Source: Polyangiaceae bacterium (lineage in GTDB: Bacteria > Myxococcota_A > Polyangia > Polyangiales > Polyangiaceae). Taken from it: 64,000 bases of DNA. The DNA lies in contig JACKEA010000005.1 in assembly GCA_020633235.1 (NCBI GenBank), positions 558,001-622,000 on the forward strand, given 5' to 3'. The translations under genes and the position numbers were made by a program. The notes under the pieces are model-generated. The model saw only the letters and a program-made list of their open reading frames with translations. It was not told the DNA's origin and did not search any database. Positions 25,730 to 33,804 of this stretch are shown piece by piece (within the stretch, counting starts at the first letter, position 1; the number at the start of each line of letters is the position of its first letter).

Positions 25730-25956
25730 GCGAACCCGAGCGAAGCGCCGACGACGCATCCGGCACAAAACAAGCCGTTTCGGCGAAGCGTGATGCCTCA
25801 CGACACGCCTTGAAACGGACAGAATGCCAAAACGCACGGACAGAACCTCCCGGGGCGCTCTGGGATGCCGAGCTCGCGGACGTGGTGCTCCAAGTCGCCC
25901 TCCGGGGTTTGGCCTTCCGCGCCGCGTTGGCCGTGAGGACCGGGCTGGTAGACTGA
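25730..25956 (+). CDS. Left-end open frame of element 3; candidate C-terminal tail of Int3 in the circle
   Basis: Open in the frame used by Int3 at att (DPSETRTRVTGVRG) and ending at the TGA of 25954-25956. It encodes a polar stretch, then DAELADVVLQVALRGLAFRAALAV. It does not clearly align with the left ends of elements 1 and 2, but has the same position and length and is followed 12 bp later by the same hairpin type. In the integrated state it is joined to Int2 instead. Confidence 0.4.
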
Positions 25957-25968
25957 GGGCGAAAGGAA

Positions 25969-25999
25969 GCCCCCGCGCCGCTGGCAGGCGGCCGGGGGC
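25969..25999 (+). terminator. Bulged GC hairpin with TGGCAG loop (element 3)
   Basis: Outer stem GCCCCCG/CGGGGGC, bulged C, inner stem GCCGC/GCGGC and loop TGGCAG. It shares loop and bulge with the hairpin at 15916 while the inner stem bases differ and still pair. It lies between the left-end frame and the first full gene. Confidence 0.5.
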
Positions 26000-26019
26000 G
26001 TGGCTCGGGGTGACGAGCG

Positions 26020-26661
26020 ATGGGAAACGAAGCACACAAATCCTGGTCCGACAACACGGACGAGTTCTTCGACGAGGCCGTTGCGAGACGTCGCGCGGAG
26101 GTGGACGAGCTCTTCCGAGACATGATTCCGTCCGTCCTTGCGCGCTTGTTTGAGACGGCCGAGAAGCTCGGTGGGCTGACGCCCGAGGCTTTCGAGAAGC
26201 GCCGCCGCGAGAAGCGGGAGGCCCACGAACGCCTCAAGCTCGCCCGAATAGTGTTTCGAAACGCTGTCCAAGCGGTGGCGTTGCCGGGCCCCGAACAAGA
26301 TGTATGGCTTGAGCGCGCGGTGGCTGCGCTTCGCCGCTCGCGCACAAAGACCGAACGCAGAGCGATCCTCCTTCGAACGCTCGAGGCCTTTGAGGGTGAC
26401 TCGGACGTTCTGCGCCTGGATCTTGCCGAAGCTGACGAAGCGTTCTCGAGCGAGCAGCTCACCGACGAGCGGTTGACACGGATCGTCGGCAAGTTGAGCG
26501 AGAAGAGCGCGGGCGCCACAAATCGCCAGGCCGCGTCAGTCGCGGCGGAGCTTTCGCTCACTGTCGCTGCTTTCGGCGATGCACGACGGAAGAACGAATC
26601 CATGGGGAAAGCGATCGAGCGAATCGCCAAGAGTTTTCGCAAGGCGCGCGACGCGCAGTAG
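26020..26661 (+). CDS. Helical hypothetical protein of element 3
   Basis: 213 residues, largely charged helices (FFDEAVARRRAEVDELFRDM, FEKRRREKREAHERLKLARI) with Ser/Thr-rich parts near the end. No family recognised. It is the first gene after the left-end hairpin and is followed by the operator-like region, so a regulatory role is possible. Confidence 0.5.
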   Translation: MGNEAHKSWSDNTDEFFDEAVARRRAEVDELFRDMIPSVLARLFETAEKLGGLTPEAFEKRRREKREAHERLKLARIVFRNAVQAVALPGPEQDVWLERAVAALRRSRTKTERRAILLRTLEAFEGDSDVLRLDLAEADEAFSSEQLTDERLTRIVGKLSEKSAGATNRQAASVAAELSLTVAAFGDARRKNESMGKAIERIAKSFRKARDAQ

Positions 26662-26757
26662 GAAAACACACCTGGTCGGGTGTGGGTTTTCTGCGAACAC
26701 ACCCGCCGTGGTGTGTTTTGGTCGATGCAAGCTGGGGTCACCAACACGAGGTGACCC
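26662..26757 (+). promoter_or_regulatory. Operator-like region with three inverted repeats
   Basis: Two inverted repeats share the half-site ACACACC: an imperfect one at 26662-26691 and a perfect AACACACC/GGTGTGTT at 26696-26717. A third, GGGTCACC/GGTGACCC (26735-26757), touches the ATG of the HTH gene, placing its GAGGTG ribosome site inside the stem. This looks like the regulatory switch region of the element. Confidence 0.55.
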
Positions 26758-26958
26758 ATGGCACGCCCCAAACCAGCCCCTCAGCATCTCCGTGACCGCA
26801 TCCGCGCTGACGTGGACGCGCATGGCGTCCGACGCACGGCCCGGCGCCTCGATCTGAGCGACACGACGATCGCGCGTGTTGCCGGCGGTCTGCCGGTCCA
26901 GAGCGCGACGATCGACGCGATCGAGCGGCGTCTGGCGTCTGCCGACGGAGCCGAGTGA
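26758..26958 (+). CDS. Small XRE-like HTH regulator
   Basis: 66 residues. RIRADVDAHGVRRTARRLDLSDTTIARVAGG holds a helix-turn-helix of the phage repressor type. It sits directly behind the operator-like region and its stop overlaps the next start (TGATG). It likely binds the ACACACC sites. Confidence 0.6.
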   Translation: MARPKPAPQHLRDRIRADVDAHGVRRTARRLDLSDTTIARVAGGLPVQSATIDAIERRLASADGAE

Positions 26959-27218
26959 TGACCGGACGCCTCGCGGTCATCCCCGAGGGCGAGCTCCGCG
27001 AGCTGGTCTCGTCGGCCGTGGCCGAGGCCATGGCGGAGGTGCCGGGCGCGGCGCCCGAGGTGCTGGATCGCGCTCGGGCGGCCGAGCTGCTGGGCGTCAG
27101 CCTCGCCACGCTGCGGCGACTCGTGACGGCCGGCGAGGTCCGCGAGCATCGCCTGGGCGACAGCCCCCGCTATCTGAGGTCGGAACTCCTCGAGGATGTC
27201 AGGAGGCGTGATCCATGA
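26958..27218 (+). CDS. Excisionase/MerR-type HTH protein
   Basis: About 86 residues from the ATG at 26958 (a GTG three bases earlier is in frame). VLDRARAAELLGVSLATLRRLV is the helix-turn-helix and HRLGDSPRYLRSELLEDV the wing, similar to the proteins at 16855 and 12989. It may serve as excisionase or activator. ATGA overlap with the next gene. Confidence 0.62.
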   Translation: MTGRLAVIPEGELRELVSSAVAEAMAEVPGAAPEVLDRARAAELLGVSLATLRRLVTAGEVREHRLGDSPRYLRSELLEDVRRRDP

Positions 27219-27541
27219 GCCAAATAGACGTGCGGCGGGCCGCCACCACACGCACCCGCCGCACCACCGACGAGGACCAGCGTAGCACGCCGGAGGGCGA
27301 CCGCATCGCGGTCACCGCGACCGAGGCGGACTGGCGCGCACTGCTCGCCGCTCTCCCCGGGTGTGACGGCTGCGGCGCCGCGGCCGAGGTCACGCTGATC
27401 ATGCCCGGCTCCGATCGGCACCGAGTCTGCCTCGCGTGCGCCGCCCAGCGCCGCCGTGGACGCGTCGAGCCGCTGGCCCATGGAGACGCGGTCGAGGCCA
27501 TCGAGGGCGCGCTGCTCCGCGCCGCGGGGGTGCCGGCATGA
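27215..27541 (+). CDS. Small zinc-ribbon-like protein
   Basis: 108 residues, basic N-terminus, then CDGCGAAAEVTLIMPGSDRHRVCLACA, a four-cysteine zinc-ribbon-like unit at about residues 50-75. ATGA overlaps on both sides tie it into the replication operon. Function unknown. Confidence 0.5.
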   Translation: MSQIDVRRAATTRTRRTTDEDQRSTPEGDRIAVTATEADWRALLAALPGCDGCGAAAEVTLIMPGSDRHRVCLACAAQRRRGRVEPLAHGDAVEAIEGALLRAAGVPA

Positions 27542-28368
27542 CCTCGGAGGCCGAGATGCTCGACGGCTACCGGCCGCCGGTGGAGCGCGACGAACCTCCG
27601 GCGCCCATCGCCCTCGCCGATCGCCCGACACTGCCGGATGGCTCGCCCATGTGCAGCATGTGGAGCTGTCGCCGACCGGTGGGCGCGACGGAGGTCTACT
27701 GCGACGCGTGCGGCGCGATCATCGAGCGCCAGGCCGAGCAGGAGCGAGCGGATTGGGAGAAAGGCGTCCGGGCCAAGCCCGCCGCCGCCGGCTTCCCGGC
27801 ATGGCGCCATGCGCAGGACGCGGAGCGGCTCCGCGCGGCCGTAGCGCCGGTGCTTTTCAGCGTCTGGCAGAAGTGGGAGCAGGACCGCGGCGATCTGCTC
27901 CTGATCGGTACCACCGGCAGCGGCAAGACGACGACCGCCGTCGCGCTGGTCCATCGGAGCGTGGAGCGCGTGATCGCTGCCGGCTACATTCGCAGTTGGC
28001 GCGACGGAGCCGAGTGGCGGCTTATCCAGCGCGCCTACCACTTGAAAGCCGCGCAGCTGATTCGCGCGATCAAGGGCCATCGGCTGGGAGCAGGCGACCC
28101 CGAAGAGCTCATCAAAGCACGCCGTGCGAGCCTGTTGGTGCTCGATGATCTCGGTCTGGAGCCGACGGGTTTCGAGCACGAGCTGCAGCTCCTGTTGGAC
28201 GAGCGCTACGAACGCCGCGGTGCCGGCCATGTGGCGGTCACGATCATCACCAGCGGGTTCCGGCGGGAGCAGATCATCGAGCGCTACGGCGCCGCCTTCG
28301 ACCGCCGCATCCGGGAGCCCAGGGGCGCGGTCGTCAGCGCGTTCGCTCAGGAGAGACATGGCCGATGA
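27538..28368 (+). CDS. DnaC-like helicase loader with N-terminal zinc finger
   Basis: 276 residues. A four-cysteine motif lies at about 38-60 (MCSMWSC and YCDACG), as in DnaC-type loaders that carry a zinc ribbon. Walker A is LLLIGTTGSGKTTTAVAL, Walker B LLVLDDLGLEPTG, and VTIITSGFRREQI is sensor 1. It is the equivalent of the loader at 17163 but longer at the N-terminus. Confidence 0.8.
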   Translation: MTSEAEMLDGYRPPVERDEPPAPIALADRPTLPDGSPMCSMWSCRRPVGATEVYCDACGAIIERQAEQERADWEKGVRAKPAAAGFPAWRHAQDAERLRAAVAPVLFSVWQKWEQDRGDLLLIGTTGSGKTTTAVALVHRSVERVIAAGYIRSWRDGAEWRLIQRAYHLKAAQLIRAIKGHRLGAGDPEELIKARRASLLVLDDLGLEPTGFEHELQLLLDERYERRGAGHVAVTIITSGFRREQIIERYGAAFDRRIREPRGAVVSAFAQERHGR

Positions 28369-29359
28369 TCGCCCAGGCCGCTTCTCCAAGCTCGAGGCGC
28401 TCACCGCCGTTCGAGGCGACCGCACGTTGGACGCGAAGCAAAGGCTGGTGCTGGTGATGCTGATCTCGCACGCCGACGCTCAGGGGCAGTGCTACCCGGC
28501 CATGACGACGCTCGCGGCCGAGACGGGGCTATCCCGGCGCTCCGTGGTGGCGGCCCTCGCTGACCTTCGGCAGCGCGGAGCGGCGACGCCCGTCAGCGTC
28601 ACTGTGACGGCCAAGGGCACCGCGCCCAAGGGCGGAGGCCGGCCCCCTAACCTCTACTCCCTACGGGTCGAGAATGGTGCAGCACGCGCACCAAACTCAG
28701 GGCCGAGTAATGCGCAGTACGCGCACCAAACAGACGCGCAAGACGGCGAGGAGTTTTGCGCAAACGCGGACGGGGTTATGCGCAAAAATCGACACGAGTT
28801 TAGTGCACCAGTTGCCCTAGAAGCTGGTCATGAAGCTGTACAGGAAGCTGGTCACTATTCCGCGCGACAGAGCGCGCGGGCCTCGCAACCTTCACTTCCA
28901 GTCATCGGTGAAAGCCCGAAGTCGGCCAAGGTAGCAGCGAAGACGAAGCGCAAGCCTCGCAAGCCCAAAGGCAAGGGCAAGCCGGAGCGCACGGCGGAGG
29001 ACCGAGCCGACTACCAGCGCATCGTCGAAGCCTACTTCCGGGCCTTCGAACGCAAGACCGGAAGGAAGCCGGCAGCGTTCGGAGCCCGTGAGGGCAAGTC
29101 CGTGTGGACGCTGCTGGACAAGGTGGGCGTGAAGACGGCCATCCGGACCGTCAACAACGCGGTGCTGAGCGACTTCGGCAGCACCACAAGCGTGAACGTC
29201 ATCGCCGCAGAACCCGACCGCTTCGCGGAGTTGAGGGTCCGAGGTGGCAAGTTCACGCCCCAGCCAAGCGACGGCTACGACGCTGGCAGCGACGAGAATC
29301 CGGATTGGGTGCAGAAGCCAGAACCTGACCCGTTGGGGTTGGCCAGAGGTGCAGAGTGA
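28358..29359 (+). CDS. Replication initiator-like winged-helix protein with internal repeats
   Basis: 333 residues, overlapping the loader stop by 11 bp. Residues 20-75 form a winged helix (LDAKQRLVLVMLISHADAQG, TLAAETGLSRRSVVAALADL), typical of phage initiators with a helix_turn_helix_36-type domain. A variable middle encoded by DNA repeats and a Lys-rich stretch (AKTKRKPRKPKGKGKPE) follow, then a C-terminal domain (YFRAFERKTGRKPAAFGAREGK). The order matches the element 2 initiator. Confidence 0.65.
   Translation: MADDRPGRFSKLEALTAVRGDRTLDAKQRLVLVMLISHADAQGQCYPAMTTLAAETGLSRRSVVAALADLRQRGAATPVSVTVTAKGTAPKGGGRPPNLYSLRVENGAARAPNSGPSNAQYAHQTDAQDGEEFCANADGVMRKNRHEFSAPVALEAGHEAVQEAGHYSARQSARASQPSLPVIGESPKSAKVAAKTKRKPRKPKGKGKPERTAEDRADYQRIVEAYFRAFERKTGRKPAAFGAREGKSVWTLLDKVGVKTAIRTVNNAVLSDFGSTTSVNVIAAEPDRFAELRVRGGKFTPQPSDGYDAGSDENPDWVQKPEPDPLGLARGAE
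28683..28860 (+). repeat. Repeat cluster in the initiator gene, candidate origin of element 3
   Basis: GCGCACCAAAC occurs at 28686 and 28720; GCGCAAA at 28758 and 28780, 22 bp apart; and GAAGCTGGTCA twice near 28820-28855. The region is richer in A+T than its surroundings. Location inside the initiator parallels the element 2 cluster, with a different sequence. Confidence 0.5.
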
Positions 29360-29640
29360 CCGCCCGCAGCCCCCGCAGCCAGGCGCCCGGAACCACGCGC
29401 TCGCGCGCGCTGACCGGCGAGATCGAGGCGCCGAGTGCCGGCCTGTCGAGCCGGTGCCCTCCGGTTGAGCATCGCGGTTTCCCCGCTGGGTTCGGCGCTG
29501 GGGGCCTCGGGGTTTTGGCCGTGGAGTTCTGTCCGCGCCATGGCCAGCCGTGTGATTCCGCGGGGTTAGGCGGTGAACTGTCATCGAATGACAGTTGTGC
29601 CCGCGGCACCAGCCGCCCCTCACCGGAGATGACGCCATGA
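29356..29640 (+). CDS. Small hypothetical protein before the terminase genes
   Basis: 94 residues from a GTG overlapping the initiator stop (GTGA), and its own stop overlaps the next ATG (ATGA). Low in structure, Gly/Ser/Pro-rich, with several cysteines. The overlaps are the main support; an HNH or other enzyme motif is not present. Confidence 0.4.
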   Translation: MTARSPRSQAPGTTRSRALTGEIEAPSAGLSSRCPPVEHRGFPAGFGAGGLGVLAVEFCPRHGQPCDSAGLGGELSSNDSCARGTSRPSPEMTP

Positions 29641-30344
29641 CCCTGCGCTCCGGCCACGGCCGCGGCGCGGGAGCTCCCCGTGTCGAGGTGCTCCCCGGCG
29701 ACGAGCTACCGGCCGCTTCGCCGGCGATCGCGGCGCCGCGCGAGCGGGACGCCCTCGGGCGCTTCGTGCGGGGCAACACGGCAGCGCGGGCACAGCGAGT
29801 AAGGCCGGGGCCTCGCGGCCTCGTGGGCGTGGACAAGTGCTCGCCGGACTTCCGCCCGTTCGCGCGCTGGGGAGCACGCTACGGCGCGCACAGGCGCCGA
29901 GAGCTGGCATCCGCGCATGGTGGCGAGATCAGCGCGGGCGTGGGGGCCATCATCGAGAGCGCCGCCCTCGCCATGGCCGCGAGCCGGTACCTGCACGTGC
30001 AGGCCAGCATCAAGGGCGAGGCCGACCTGTTCAAGCAAGCCGCGCAACTGGCCCAGACGGCTCGGCAGCACGAGCTGGCCGCGTGGGAGCTCGCCGCGCG
30101 CGAAGCCGCTGCCCGTCGAGACGCCGAAGGCGATGACCTCGCCCAAGCACAGCGGGCCTTTCAGGAGCGGCTCGCGGAACGGCAGGCCGCGGCGTCCAGC
30201 CCCGCGACCAGCGCGCCAGCGCTGCCGCCCACGACCGACGAGACCACCGAGGACGACGACGCGGCAGAGAGCCGCCCAGGCGCCGCGCTGGCCAATGTCG
30301 CTCGGGCTCGTCTCGAGCGTCTGAACGGCGGAGGTGAGTCGTGA
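29637..30344 (+). CDS. Probable terminase small subunit
   Basis: 235 residues directly upstream of the large subunit gene with a 4-bp overlap. The N-terminus has RDALGRFVRGNTAARAQRV, a pattern often seen at the start of phage small terminases (GRFxxGN). A helical core (EISAGVGAIIESAALAMAASRYLHVQASI) and an acidic tail follow. It would recognise the pac or cos site. The call rests on gene order and this motif. Confidence 0.55.
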   Translation: MTLRSGHGRGAGAPRVEVLPGDELPAASPAIAAPRERDALGRFVRGNTAARAQRVRPGPRGLVGVDKCSPDFRPFARWGARYGAHRRRELASAHGGEISAGVGAIIESAALAMAASRYLHVQASIKGEADLFKQAAQLAQTARQHELAAWELAAREAAARRDAEGDDLAQAQRAFQERLAERQAAASSPATSAPALPPTTDETTEDDDAAESRPGAALANVARARLERLNGGGES

Positions 30345-31918
30345 GCCGCCCCACCAACCCGGTCGAGTACCGCGCCGCGCTCGGCATCCGCCCCTTCTCG
30401 CCGTGGTGGGAGACGTTCGTCCGCGCGTTCTACGGAATCCCGCTGCTGGGCGAGCAGCGCGCCTTGTTCCGCCAGATGAGCAACGGCATCGAGGAACGGC
30501 CCGGCGTGGGGTGGACCGAGGCTTTCGTCAACGCTGGCCGTGGCTCGGGCAAGGACGACACCGTCAAGAGTCTGGTGACCTACGAGTGCAGGTTCGGGGG
30601 CCACGAGCTCGCCGCGGCTCCCGGTCAGCGGCTCCCGGCTCTCGTTGTCTGCCCCCGCCGGACGCAGGCCACGGGCACCGTGGCGATGGTGCAGGGCGAG
30701 GCCCGGCTCCCCGTCAACCGAAAGCACGTCGTGCGTGAGACGACCGACGGACTCTGGTTTGCCAACGGGACCGGCGTGCAGGTGGCGACGGCGGACGCCA
30801 TCGACGGCGTGGGCGAGACGGCGGCCGTCCTGGTGTTCAACGAGTACGCGCTTTTCCCAAGCAACGACGCGACGACGCCGGCAGCGGTGGTCGAGTCGAA
30901 CCTTCGCCCGACGCTGCGCCGCGTGGAGGGCGCTCCGGTCAAGCGGTTCCTGAAGCTGACCTCGAGCTACACGACCGAGACGCAGGCCTTCAAGGACTTC
31001 ACCAGTGGCTTCGGCATCGAGGGCGACGTCCTGGTGGTGAAGGGCACCACACTGGAGTGCAACCCCAACACCGATCGGGAGTGGCTCGCCTCCGAACGCC
31101 GGCGGCTCGGCGCGCGCCTCTACGGGATGCACTACGAGTGCGAGTGGATAGACGCCATCCGAGAGGGGTGGTTCGGCGCGCAGGCCATCGAGCGCAGCGT
31201 GGACCAGCACCGGCGCACGCCCGACCGGGAGGACATCCAATCGAGACCCGGAGTCCGCTACTACGCGGCGATCGACCAGGCGTTCCGGAACGATCGGTGG
31301 ACGCTGGCGATCGCGCATCGCGAGCAGGAGCACGACCAGGATCTCGTCGGACGGGTTCCGCGCGAAGTGGTTGACGGCGTCTGGGTCTGGCAGGCGCCCC
31401 CGGGCGGTGTGCTCTCCGTCGAGCGCACGGTGCGACAGACCGCCCAGGTGATGAAACGCTTCGGATGCGGCGCCGCGCTGGCCGACCAGTTCGCTTTCGA
31501 ACCGCTGCGCGAGGCGTACGCGCGCGCGAACATCGTGCTGCGGCTACGCCCCTGGACGGCCGCGAACAAGGCGCCTCGCTTCCGCCGCGTGCGGGATCAC
31601 ATGCTGGACCGGTTGGTGCGGCTCCCGAACGATCCGGAGCTGATTCGAGAGTTCCACGGCATCGCTGGGAAGCTCCTTCCGAGCGGCGTCGAGCAGATCG
31701 CTGCAAGCGGCTCAGGCCATGACGATCGCGTGTCTGCCGTCGTGTTGGTGCTGAGCGAGGCGATCGACCGCAACCCCGACGCGGAAGCGTACATCCACGA
31801 GCCCGCGATCTTCTACGTGACCCGCGACGGTGTGCGAATCCCGCCGCCGCAGGGCCTGTACGGCGCGGAGCGCACTCGGCGCTTCCTCAACGACGAGTTC
31901 GGGGACTTCCCCTACTGA
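30341..31918 (+). CDS. Terminase large subunit (packaging ATPase-nuclease)
   Basis: 525 residues from a GTG. ATPase: Walker A at about 66-73 (GRGSGKDD) and Walker B AAVLVFNEYA with Glu168; an SSY coupling motif follows near 208. Nuclease (RuvC-like): Asp312 in YYAAIDQAF, Asp382 in ALADQFAF and the Asp pair in GHDDRVSAVVL near 461. Length is normal for TerL. Both halves keep their catalytic residues, so it should be active. It implies DNA packaging into phage heads that this element does not itself encode. Confidence 0.88.
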   Translation: MSRPTNPVEYRAALGIRPFSPWWETFVRAFYGIPLLGEQRALFRQMSNGIEERPGVGWTEAFVNAGRGSGKDDTVKSLVTYECRFGGHELAAAPGQRLPALVVCPRRTQATGTVAMVQGEARLPVNRKHVVRETTDGLWFANGTGVQVATADAIDGVGETAAVLVFNEYALFPSNDATTPAAVVESNLRPTLRRVEGAPVKRFLKLTSSYTTETQAFKDFTSGFGIEGDVLVVKGTTLECNPNTDREWLASERRRLGARLYGMHYECEWIDAIREGWFGAQAIERSVDQHRRTPDREDIQSRPGVRYYAAIDQAFRNDRWTLAIAHREQEHDQDLVGRVPREVVDGVWVWQAPPGGVLSVERTVRQTAQVMKRFGCGAALADQFAFEPLREAYARANIVLRLRPWTAANKAPRFRRVRDHMLDRLVRLPNDPELIREFHGIAGKLLPSGVEQIAASGSGHDDRVSAVVLVLSEAIDRNPDAEAYIHEPAIFYVTRDGVRIPPPQGLYGAERTRRFLNDEFGDFPY

Positions 31919-31935
31919 CCCAGGAGACCAGCATC

Positions 31936-32607
31936 ATGCAGACGACTCAAGAGACCACGACCGCCGACAAGGCGATCACCGACATGACCGACGACGAGAT
32001 CCGCACCGCCGCGGCAGGGGCCGAGAAGGTTCTGGCCAAGCTCGAGGCGGAGGCGGACGACCGGCGCGCGGACGCGGAGCGCGCCCGGATCGCATTCGAG
32101 CGCGAGCCGACCGAACGGGGCTTTGCGGAAAAGGCCGTGGCCGAACAGAAGGCGCGCAATGCCACCGATGCCGCGGAGGCGTTCGCCCTCGAGGTGGCGG
32201 ATATCCAGGCGGCGGCGACCCGGCTCGACCAGGCCGAGGAGCTCGAGCGGCTCCGTGCCCAGCTCGATCTGTCCGCCAAGCTCGCTGCGGCCGAGGCGCG
32301 GATGCGGGAGGCGATCGAAGGGCTGCGCGCCGCGACCCGCGAAACCTTCGAGCAGCTCGACAAGGACGTGCGCGGCCACAACCTGATGGCGGCCCGCGCC
32401 CTCGAGCTCGCCCGGGTGCTGGACGTCGAGCTCGGCAACGCACGTGTCACGTTCGAGTGGGTGACAGAACGCGTCGCGGCGCCCTTCAAGGCGTCGGAAC
32501 AAAACATGAGCACGCACTGCAAGTTCGGGCTCGTGGAGTTTGGATTCCAGCCGGCCATAAGCGTCGGCGTGAACGTGCCGGTGGACATCGATCCGGCGCT
32601 GCTCTGA
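31936..32607 (+). CDS. Long-helix hypothetical protein downstream of TerL
   Basis: 223 residues behind an AGGAG site. Residues 15-150 are almost unbroken charged helix (EKVLAKLEAEADDRRADAER, LERLRAQLDLSAKLAAAEARMREAI); the last 60 are more beta-rich. A structural or packaging accessory role is possible from position only. Confidence 0.5.
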   Translation: MQTTQETTTADKAITDMTDDEIRTAAAGAEKVLAKLEAEADDRRADAERARIAFEREPTERGFAEKAVAEQKARNATDAAEAFALEVADIQAAATRLDQAEELERLRAQLDLSAKLAAAEARMREAIEGLRAATRETFEQLDKDVRGHNLMAARALELARVLDVELGNARVTFEWVTERVAAPFKASEQNMSTHCKFGLVEFGFQPAISVGVNVPVDIDPALL

Positions 32608-32634
32608 CGGGGACGCGAAGAAAGGAACGAACGA

Positions 32635-33024
32635 ATGGCAGCAGTTACCCTTTTGACGTCTGGCGCCCAGGACAAGAGCGGCGCCGGCGCAGCCGTGGAC
32701 GTGTCGAGCTACGGCGCGTTGCGGCTCGACGCGACGTTCACCTACGACGCCGGCGGGCCGCCGTGGGCGCAGCTTCGGTTTCTGATCGAGGACGCGCCGA
32801 CCGCGGACGGCCCCTGGCGGATCATCGAGGAGCGCCGCTACTGCGGGCGCGCGGAAGTCTCGGGGTTCAGTGCGAACCCCTTTCACGTGACGAAGGGCTT
32901 CCCGAACCGGGATCATTTCGTGCTGGCGGGCTTCGACAACTTCGCCCGGGTCCGCTGGGAAAACCTCACCGATCGCGACGCCGACAAGTCCCTGGTGATG
33001 GGCGTTGCGGGAACAGGAGTCTGA
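32635..33024 (+). CDS. Beta-rich small protein, possible virion-associated
   Basis: 129 residues, MAAVTLLTSGAQDKSGAGAAV at the start, then beta strands with aromatic residues (LRLDATFTYDAGG, WAQLRFLIEDAP, FARVRWENL). This resembles small jelly-roll or Ig-like decoration proteins of phages in general make-up, without a specific match. It follows the long-helix gene by 27 bp. Confidence 0.45.
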   Translation: MAAVTLLTSGAQDKSGAGAAVDVSSYGALRLDATFTYDAGGPPWAQLRFLIEDAPTADGPWRIIEERRYCGRAEVSGFSANPFHVTKGFPNRDHFVLAGFDNFARVRWENLTDRDADKSLVMGVAGTGV

Positions 33025-33026
33025 TC

Positions 33027-33539
33027 ATGCTTCGAGAGTTTGGAATGTACGCCGCGGTCGGCCTGGGCGACCGCTACCACGTGCTCGCGCGCAGGATGGC
33101 GGATCACGTTGCGAGCCGTCACGCTGGCACGCCGCGACCGGCGCACGAGCTCGACGCCATCATGGACGAGTTCGAGGAGCTCCAGCGCACGATGCACGCA
33201 CGCGCGCCGGAGGTGCAGGCGTCCGCCATCGCTCCGCCGCCCCCGCCGAAGGGCTGGGACGATATCGTGGCAGAGGGCGGGTTCGCTGCGCTGCACCGTC
33301 TCAAGCAGGAGGATCCCGAACGCTTCGCGAAGGTCCTCCGCGACCACCAGATCGCCGAAGGCACGATCGCGGCGCCACCGGTCGCGCCGAAGGTGACGCG
33401 GGATTCCGCCGGCCGCGCCTGGGAGGATCTGCGGTACCACGAGCGCGCAGCGCTGCGGGAGTCCGATCCGGATCTCGCCCAGGCGCTTCACGAGAGCTGG
33501 ATCGCCCGTGGCGAGCCGCTCGGGAGCTGGCAAGGATGA
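33027..33539 (+). CDS. Hypothetical protein
   Basis: 170 residues. N-terminal helix (MLREFGMYAAVGLGDRYHVLARRMADHV), a Pro-rich linker (SAIAPPPPPKGWDD) and a charged C-terminal part (FAALHRLKQEDPERFAKVL). No family recognised. Its TGA overlaps the first mini-gene start (ATGA). Confidence 0.5.
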   Translation: MLREFGMYAAVGLGDRYHVLARRMADHVASRHAGTPRPAHELDAIMDEFEELQRTMHARAPEVQASAIAPPPPPKGWDDIVAEGGFAALHRLKQEDPERFAKVLRDHQIAEGTIAAPPVAPKVTRDSAGRAWEDLRYHERAALRESDPDLAQALHESWIARGEPLGSWQG

Positions 33540-33664
33540 CTGTCCGCCGCGGCCAGCTTCGAGCTGGTTTCTTGTGGGTCCCGGCTTGGCCGGTCGCGAC
33601 GGACGGGCACGTTCGGCAAAGGAGCCGGTCCAGTCGCGGGCTCCTGCTGGGAGGCGGTCCATGA
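33536..33664 (+). CDS. Mini-ORF 1 (42 residues) of a start-stop relay
   Basis: Starts at an ATGA overlap with the preceding stop and ends at another ATGA. The peptide is Arg/Gly-rich with WVPAWPVAT in the middle. No family recognised. Support comes from the overlaps. Confidence 0.35.
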   Translation: MTVRRGQLRAGFLWVPAWPVATDGHVRQRSRSSRGLLLGGGP

Positions 33665-33804
33665 TCCGCCGCTCGGTTGGCCGACGCGCAGCGCGAGCGT
33701 GGCTGTCGTCGCCGCGCGGCCCCGCAGTCCCGGGGCGGGGTGTCCGGTGCTCATTGGTCGCCGGGCACCCGTCGCGCAGGGCATTCCGCATGGAGGATCG
33801 ATGA
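33661..33804 (+). CDS. Mini-ORF 2 (47 residues) of the relay
   Basis: Starts and ends at ATGA overlaps. Strongly basic peptide (MIRRSVGRRAARAWLSSPRG at the start). No recognised function. Confidence 0.35.
   Translation: MIRRSVGRRAARAWLSSPRGPAVPGRGVRCSLVAGHPSRRAFRMEDR

Larger units (their letters stand above)
24332..25956 (+). pseudogene. Tyrosine integrase of element 2 (Int2), frameshifted; frame reads through att C into element 3
   Basis: The first part (194 codons) matches Int1 and Int3 up to DAEFALFLAT, then runs out of frame to TGA at 24911-24913. The frame beginning at 24892 (VPEDVYLMALTARAFGGMRTSD) continues the integrase with Arg, HSLRR, GHRDPRTH and ARYVEL intact. A loss of one nucleotide (or four, by comparison with Int3) around 24887-24892 explains it. 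The second frame crosses att C as DPSETRTRVTGVRG and ends at 25956 inside element 3. Element 2 would need another integrase to excise unless the shift is a sequencing error. Confidence 0.85.
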
